Below, in pieces: positions 44,901 through 49,812 of a stretch of DNA of 49,812 nt. The notes under the pieces were generated by a model. The model was given only the letters and a program-made list of their open reading frames with translations. It was not told the DNA's origin and did no database searches. Position numbers and translations under genes: made by a program. Source of the stretch: Hyphomicrobiales bacterium (GTDB lineage: Bacteria; Pseudomonadota; Alphaproteobacteria; Rhizobiales; Rhizobiaceae); the NCBI GenBank assembly GCA_002400845.2, contig NVRK02000085.1, positions 1 to 49,812 of the forward strand, in the 5' to 3' direction. Position 1 is the stretch's first letter, and every line of letters begins with the position of its first letter.

Positions 44901-46289
44901 ATGAAAATTCAAAATCTAATCCCAACTCTCGCGATTTCTAGCCGTAAGAAAGACGCTGTTCCAGTTTATTGCATAGAGAGCGGCAAGCTTGCATCTGTGA
45001 AAGACGATCTTAGTAAGTCTGCTTTTACTTGGGCAAAAAATTCTGGTTTTACAGGTGGTGAGGGCGCTCATTGCGTTGTGCCAGATGCGGCAGGTAATAT
45101 TGAAGCTGTAATATTTGGCTATGGGAAAAATTCTGATCCACGCGCTACAGGAAAATTAGCAAAAGTACTTCCAGCTGGTAGTTATTATTTTGCCAAAGAA
45201 GTGTTGAACCCACACTTAGCAAGTTTAGGTTTTTTACTGGGTGCTTATATTTTTGACCGTTATAAAAAATCAAATGCGGCAAGTGTTAAATTGGTATTAC
45301 CAGATGGGGTGAATAAGGCAGCCATTCAGCGCGAGGCAGAGGCAACTTTAATCGTTCGCGATCTAATCAACACGCCAACAAATGATTTAGGCCCAGATGA
45401 ATTAGAAGCGGCAACCAAGAGCATTGCCAAAAAATTCAAAGCAAAGGTTAGTGTCATAAAGGGTGAAGATCTTTTAAAGAAGAACTTTCCAATGATCCAT
45501 GCTGTTGGAAGAGCCAGTAATAAAGCGCCGCGTTTGATCGACTTAAAGTGGGGTAAAGCCAACCACAAAAAAATTACATTGGTTGGTAAGGGCGTTTGCT
45601 TTGATACTGGCGGCTTAAATATTAAGCCTGGAAATTCTATGACGTTGATGAAAAAAGACATGGGCGGCGCGGCAAATGTTTTGGGCCTTGCCTATATGAT
45701 TATGGCGGCAAAACTGCCTGTGCGTTTGCGGGTTCTTATTCCAGCGGTTGAAAATAACATTTCAGCAAATGCATTTCGCCCAGGTGATATTCTTTCTAGC
45801 CGTAAAGGTATCTCTGTTGAGATTGGCAATACAGATGCAGAAGGGCGTTTAGTGCTGGGCGATGCCTTGGCGTATGGCGATGAAGAAAAGCCTGACCTGA
45901 TGATTGATATGGCCACGCTTACGGGCGCGGCAAGGGTGGCACTTGGCCCAGACCTACCACCATACTTTACAGATGATGCCAAGCTTGCAGCTGAGGTGCG
46001 AGACGCGGCGCAAGAACAGATGGATCCTTTATGGCAACTTCCATTATGGCCAGCTTATAAGCCGATGCTTAATTCTAAAATTGCAGATGCAAACCACATT
46101 AGCAGTGGTGGGTTTGCAGGTTGCATAACAGCTGCTTTATTCTTGCAAAAATTTGTAGATCCAAAAACAACATGGGCGCATTTTGATGTCTATGGCTGGG
46201 CACCTAACAACAAGCCTTGGGTAAATGTTGGTGGTGAAGCGCAGGCAATTAGGGCATTATTCAGCGTAATTGAAACAAGATATGGCTGA
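44901..46289 (+). CDS. M17-family leucyl aminopeptidase
   Basis: The C-terminal catalytic domain has the two-metal motifs: GKGVCFDTGGLNIKPG, KKDMGGAANVLG, and the family signature GNTDAEGRLVLGDALAY. LIDMATLTGAARVALG supplies further ligands. The N-terminal half is short and resembles the alphaproteobacterial leucyl-aminopeptidase family rather than E. coli PepA. It releases N-terminal residues from peptides in the cytoplasm. The frame opens at 44850, but the ATG at 44901 gives an N-terminus of usual length; the start is uncertain. Confidence 0.9.
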   Translation: MKIQNLIPTLAISSRKKDAVPVYCIESGKLASVKDDLSKSAFTWAKNSGFTGGEGAHCVVPDAAGNIEAVIFGYGKNSDPRATGKLAKVLPAGSYYFAKEVLNPHLASLGFLLGAYIFDRYKKSNAASVKLVLPDGVNKAAIQREAEATLIVRDLINTPTNDLGPDELEAATKSIAKKFKAKVSVIKGEDLLKKNFPMIHAVGRASNKAPRLIDLKWGKANHKKITLVGKGVCFDTGGLNIKPGNSMTLMKKDMGGAANVLGLAYMIMAAKLPVRLRVLIPAVENNISANAFRPGDILSSRKGISVEIGNTDAEGRLVLGDALAYGDEEKPDLMIDMATLTGAARVALGPDLPPYFTDDAKLAAEVRDAAQEQMDPLWQLPLWPAYKPMLNSKIADANHISSGGFAGCITAALFLQKFVDPKTTWAHFDVYGWAPNNKPWVNVGGEAQAIRALFSVIETRYG

Positions 46290-46352
46290 GCTTGAAAAAA
46301 TCGAGCTTTCGTTTAAGTTAGAACGGAAGCGAAATGATAATTAGGGTTTGGC

Positions 46353-46703
46353 ATGCTTGATGAATTAAGACCAGCGCAGGCTTTAAAACTTTGGCAGACC
46401 ACCAGCCTTATTCAGGTTAAAGACAATGCGCCTGATTTAACTTTGCGTCAAATGACAATTTTATTGAGTATATATTTAGAGCCGCCACCCCATACGGTGC
46501 GCGGCCTAGCGGCAAAATTAAATGTGACAAAGCCAGTTATAACACGCGCGCTAGATACGATGGGCCGCTTAAAATTAGTTGATAGAAAACGCGATGAAAG
46601 TGACAGGCGCAATGTCATCATTCAGCGCACTGTTGAAGGCGCGCTTTATCTTGAAAAAATGGCAGACATAATTGTTGAGCAAGCAAAGGCTGTTACAAAA
46701 TGA
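46353..46703 (+). CDS. MarR-like winged-helix regulator
   Basis: The 116-residue protein is a bare winged helix: LTLRQMTILLSIYLEP, then VRGLAAKLNVTKPVITRALDTMGRLKLVDRKRDESDRR, which is the MarR recognition helix and wing. It lacks long dimerisation extensions. It overlaps the downstream hydrolase by four bases (ATGA), so it is in the same operon and could regulate it. Confidence 0.87.
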   Translation: MLDELRPAQALKLWQTTSLIQVKDNAPDLTLRQMTILLSIYLEPPPHTVRGLAAKLNVTKPVITRALDTMGRLKLVDRKRDESDRRNVIIQRTVEGALYLEKMADIIVEQAKAVTK

Positions 46704-47584
46704 GTGACCCAAAATCCAATTGGCCTGAACTCAACCCACTTGATCCACGTTTGAATTTATTGCCGAAAAATGATGCAGGTAAGAAAGGTCACATATGTTC
46801 ATTTTTTGCTGATTTAAAAGCTGAACCTTCAAATGAAAGTGGCCTTAATTCTCAAATTTTATTTGGTGAAAATATTAAAATATTCGATAGTCATGAGGGC
46901 TGGAGCAGAATTCAAAGTGTTCGTGATAATTATGTAGGGTGGACACAAAGTGCAAACGTGGCTTTTGGTGAAAATATCGCAACGCATGTTGTAACCGCGC
47001 CACGAACGTTTCTGTATCCAAAACCTGATATGAAGCTTCCGCGCATTGGTTACCGATCAATTGGTTCTAATGTTATCGTCATTGATGAAGCAGAAACACG
47101 TGGCACAAAATATTATATTCTTAGCGATGGGGCAGTTATTTTTGCCAATCACTTAAAGCCAATAAATGAGCCAGTTGATGATTACGCCAAAGATTATGTT
47201 AGCGTTGCAGAAACACTTTTGCACACACCTTATTTATGGGGCGGAGCAACTGGCTTTGGCATCGATTGTTCTGGCCTGGTTCAAATTTCTATGAGAATGG
47301 CTGGATTAGAAGTGTTGCGCGATTCTGACATGCAGGCCGCAAGCATTGGCACGCCAATTGAAGTTGAAAAAGATTGGTCAAATCTACAACGTGGCGATTT
47401 GGTTTTTTGGAAAGGTCATGTTGGTATTTGCCAAGGTACCAAGCATAAGAACCAACAATTCTTACATGCCAATGGTCACACAATGAGTGTTGTGAGCGAA
47501 CCGCTGAACGAAGCAATTGAACGCATTGCACACTTATATGCAATGCCAATTGGCGTTAGAAGACCTAAAGCATTAAGCGCTTAA
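46700..47584 (+). CDS. NlpC/P60 cysteine peptidase with SH3-like domains
   Basis: The N-terminal part (about 25-160) shows two SH3-like units (ICSFFADLKAEPS ... WSRIQSVRDNYVGWTQSANV). The C-terminal NlpC/P60 domain has the catalytic Cys in TGFGIDCSGLVQISM, His in FWKGHVGICQG and the third polar residue in LHANGH. The domain would cleave D-gamma-glutamyl-meso-diaminopimelate bonds in peptidoglycan peptides. No signal peptide is visible, suggesting cytoplasmic recycling of muropeptides. It is adjacent to an aminopeptidase and a YejEF peptide transporter, which fits peptide recycling. Confidence 0.9.
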   Translation: MSDPKSNWPELNPLDPRLNLLPKNDAGKKGHICSFFADLKAEPSNESGLNSQILFGENIKIFDSHEGWSRIQSVRDNYVGWTQSANVAFGENIATHVVTAPRTFLYPKPDMKLPRIGYRSIGSNVIVIDEAETRGTKYYILSDGAVIFANHLKPINEPVDDYAKDYVSVAETLLHTPYLWGGATGFGIDCSGLVQISMRMAGLEVLRDSDMQAASIGTPIEVEKDWSNLQRGDLVFWKGHVGICQGTKHKNQQFLHANGHTMSVVSEPLNEAIERIAHLYAMPIGVRRPKALSA

Positions 47585-47596
47585 CGACAAAATATA

Positions 47597-49237
47597 TTAT
47601 TGGTCAATAGTATTGTCAGGTGCGGTATCAATATCAAATGCCGCCGCCATCAAAGCCTTTGTATAAGCAGTTTTTGGATTTTCAAATATTTGTTTAGCAC
47701 TGCCTTGTTCAACCACTTTTCCAAGTTTCATAACAATCACTTCATTGGCCAGTGCGCGAACAACCTTCAAGTCATGGCTGATGAACATATAGGAAAGCCC
47801 TCGGCGTTTTTGCAAGTCCCTTAGCAAATCTACCACTTGGGCCTGCACACTCATATCAAGTGCTGAGGTAGGTTCATCCAGAACAATAAATTTAGGTTCC
47901 AAAACAATTGCTCTTGCAATCGCAATGCGTTGTCTTTGACCGCCAGAAAATTCATGCGGATAACGGTGACGTGTTTCTGGGTCTAACCCAGTTTCTTTCA
48001 GCACGGCAACTACCCGTTTATCTAGCTCGCTAGCAGATAGCTTTGGTTCATGGATTTTAAGGCCTTCTTGAATAATCTCTGCAACCGACATGCGCGGACT
48101 AAGTGATCCATAAGGGTCTTGAAAAACAACTTGCATGCGATCACGCATTTTTCGCATTTGCCTAAAAGAATATGCATCAATGTTCTTGCCAAGAAAAACA
48201 ATTTTTCCTTCCGAAGAAATAAGCCGCGTTAACGCCATGCCAAGGGTGGTTTTTCCAGAGCCAGATTCGCCCACCACGCCAAGGGTTTGTCCCTCACGTA
48301 GGATTAAATCTATGCCATCAACCGCTTTTATGTGGTCCACAGTTTTGCGTAAAAACCCCTCTTTAATTGGGAACCAAACACGCATGCCTTTTGCCTCAAT
48401 AATTACAGGTTTAGACTTATCGGTCTTGGGTGGATTGCCTTTGGGCTCAGCTGACAATAAATGTTTTGTGTATTCATGTTTGGGGTTGTCAAAAATTGTG
48501 CTGGTTTTGCCTTGCTCAACAATCTTGCCTTTAGTCATAACGCAGGTTCTGTCGGCAATTTTGCGAACGATACCCAAATCATGGGTTATGAAAAGCATCG
48601 CCAATTTATGAGATTTTTGTAAATCTTTTAACAGCTTTAAAATCTGTGCCTGAACGGTTACATCAAGCGCCGTTGTTGGCTCGTCAGCAATCAACAATTT
48701 TGGCTCATTGGCTAAAGCCATGGCAATCATAACACGTTGTCTTTGGCCGCCAGACATTTGGTGCGGATAAGCACTAAGGCGTTTTTCGGGGTCTCTAATG
48801 CCGACCTGATTTAAAAGCTTAATGGTACGCGTTCTAGCGTCCTTATCATTCATGCCCTTATGCAATTTCAACACTTCACTTATTTGGCGTTCAATGGTGT
48901 GCAATGGGTTTAACGATGTCATAGGTTCTTGAAAAATCATGGTTACATCATTGCCACGAATGCCGCGCAATTCTGATTGAGAAACCTTTAGGATATCTTT
49001 GCCTTCAAATAAAATTTCACCTGTTGGGTGCGAGGCCGCAGGATATTGAAGAAGCTTTAAAACAGATAGCGCAGTGACAGATTTACCTGATCCAGATTCG
49101 CCAACTAGAGCAACAGTTTCGCCAGCTTTTATGTTGAACGAAATTTGATCTACGGCTGTTGTGGTCTTGCCGCCTTGGGTAAAAGCAACTGAGAAATTTT
49201 TAATTTCTAGCAATGCTTTGTTGGACGCTTTGGCCAT
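47597..49237 (-). CDS. yejF: YejF-type ATPase of a microcin C/peptide ABC transporter
   Basis: Two oligopeptide-type ABC domains are fused. The first has [38 protein letters not shown] and [16 protein letters not shown]. The second has [39 protein letters not shown] and [16 protein letters not shown]. The fused architecture and the adjoining YejE-like permease identify YejF, which energises uptake of peptides, including microcin C and muropeptide-like substrates in other bacteria. The stop converges with the hydrolase gene at 12 bp. The ATG abuts the yejE stop. Confidence 0.93.
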   Translation of the reverse strand: MAKASNKALLEIKNFSVAFTQGGKTTTAVDQISFNIKAGETVALVGESGSGKSVTALSVLKLLQYPAASHPTGEILFEGKDILKVSQSELRGIRGNDVTMIFQEPMTSLNPLHTIERQISEVLKLHKGMNDKDARTRTIKLLNQVGIRDPEKRLSAYPHQMSGGQRQRVMIAMALANEPKLLIADEPTTALDVTVQAQILKLLKDLQKSHKLAMLFITHDLGIVRKIADRTCVMTKGKIVEQGKTSTIFDNPKHEYTKHLLSAEPKGNPPKTDKSKPVIIEAKGMRVWFPIKEGFLRKTVDHIKAVDGIDLILREGQTLGVVGESGSGKTTLGMALTRLISSEGKIVFLGKNIDAYSFRQMRKMRDRMQVVFQDPYGSLSPRMSVAEIIQEGLKIHEPKLSASELDKRVVAVLKETGLDPETRHRYPHEFSGGQRQRIAIARAIVLEPKFIVLDEPTSALDMSVQAQVVDLLRDLQKRRGLSYMFISHDLKVVRALANEVIVMKLGKVVEQGSAKQIFENPKTAYTKALMAAAFDIDTAPDNTIDQ

Positions 49238-49812
49238 TTATGAAAATGCCTTTCTAGGGTCAAACGCATCGCGCACAGCTTCGCCCACAAATACCAATAA
49301 TGACAACATAACCGATATAACAAGAAAACCAGAGATGCCCAGCCAAGGTGAGGATATGTTGTTTTTACCTTGCAACAACAATTCGCCTAATGAGGCAGAG
49401 CCAGGTGGCAAACCTAACCCTAAAAAGTCTAAAGAGGTAAGCGTTGTTACCGACCCACTTAAGATGAACGGCATAAAGGTTAGCGTTGCGACCATTGCAT
49501 TTGGCAATAAATGACGGAACATAATGAACCGGTTGCCAACGCCCAACGCTCGTGCGGCTTTAACATATTCAAAATTTCGAGCGCGTAAAAACTCGGCTCT
49601 TACAATGCCAACAAACCCAACCCAAGAAAATAATAATAAAATACCTAGCAATATCCAAAATCCGGGCGGCAAAATTGCGGCAATAATCAGCAGAATATAC
49701 AGCTGCGGCGTAGAGGACCAAATTTCAATTAGTCGCTGGAAAATCATATCTACCCAGCCGCCAAAATAACCCTGAACCGCACCAGCGGCTATGCCAATAA
49801 TTGCAGAAGCAC
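49238..49812 (-). CDS. yejE: YejE-type permease of the same ABC transporter (partial, 5' end outside window)
   Basis: The frame stays open to the window edge, upstream of the first Met at 49747, so the gene continues to the right. The visible part has AIIGIAAGAVQGYFGGWVDM, then IWSSTPQLYILLIIAAI, WVGFVGIVRAEFLRARNFEY, the EAA-type coupling loop ARALGVGNRFIMFRHLLPNA and SLGELLLQGKNNISSPWLGI. These follow E. coli YejE nearly residue for residue in several stretches. With YejB and the binding protein YejA (expected to the right) and YejF it forms the transporter. Confidence 0.94.
   Translation of the reverse strand, partial: ASAIIGIAAGAVQGYFGGWVDMIFQRLIEIWSSTPQLYILLIIAAILPPGFWILLGILLLFSWVGFVGIVRAEFLRARNFEYVKAARALGVGNRFIMFRHLLPNAMVATLTFMPFILSGSVTTLTSLDFLGLGLPPGSASLGELLLQGKNNISSPWLGISGFLVISVMLSLLVFVGEAVRDAFDPRKAFS

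Noticed and set aside
1-49812. Mobile element, prophage or genomic-island boundary
   Set aside because: No integrase, transposase, tRNA-associated direct repeat or shift in base composition could be seen.

Overview
The window is about 50 kb of a low-GC alphaproteobacterial chromosome. It is densely coded, with no rRNA, tRNA, transposase, integrase or phage gene that I could recognise. The mutS/olsB/comM neighbourhood, the rhizobial-type nucleoside salvage cluster, the Cpa/Tad pilus locus and YejEF all point to a member of the Hyphomicrobiales (Rhizobiales) or a close relative. The low GC and AT-rich third positions suggest a genome with marine or reduced-GC character. Genus is not determinable by eye.

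Layout. 1-1.2 kb: the start of a saccharopine-dehydrogenase-like gene (minus strand), then an 850-bp poorly coding stretch. That stretch holds a decayed chemotaxis-receptor fragment interrupted by a 12-copy GCTCAAA heptanucleotide array and closed by a terminator. 1.2-9.4 kb, plus strand: comM, a hybrid histidine kinase, olsB and mutS. 9.4-16.4 kb: adenosine kinase, an EI24 membrane protein, nth, an AraC-Ogt fusion, and a minus-strand operon of an ABC exporter, dapB and gpmA.

16.7-31.2 kb: a nearly complete nucleoside uptake and salvage region. A BMP-type binding protein is followed, after the inverted MOSC and slyX genes, by the ABC ATPase, a VOC-family protein, two permeases, cdd, purine nucleoside phosphorylase, deoC and deoA on the plus strand. 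On the minus strand are deoB, add and upp. Together they would import nucleosides, deaminate cytidine and adenosine, phosphorolyse nucleosides, convert pentose-1-phosphate to pentose-5-phosphate, cleave deoxyribose-5-phosphate and salvage uracil. A TetR/DUF1772 divergent pair and a membrane-linked aspartic protease lie inside this region. 31.3-32.2 kb: an orphan PhnD-like periplasmic binding protein.

32.3-44.7 kb: a complete Tad/Cpa type IVb pilus locus. On the minus strand are two TadE-type pseudopilins and a stand-alone secretin-N-domain protein. Divergent from them are flp pilin, prepilin peptidase cpaA, cpaB, cpaC, cpaD, cpaE, cpaF, tadB and tadC on the plus strand, with tadD facing back. 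44.9-49.8 kb: an M17 aminopeptidase, a MarR regulator overlapping an NlpC/P60 hydrolase, and minus-strand yejF and (partial) yejE of a microcin-C-type peptide ABC transporter.

Most of the window is recognisable housekeeping and accessory biology. The least explained items are the heptanucleotide array in the chemoreceptor remnant, the VOC protein and stop-codon repeat embedded in the nucleoside transporter operon, the split pilus locus with repeated TTAACC motifs, and several inverted repeats in divergent intergenic regions.
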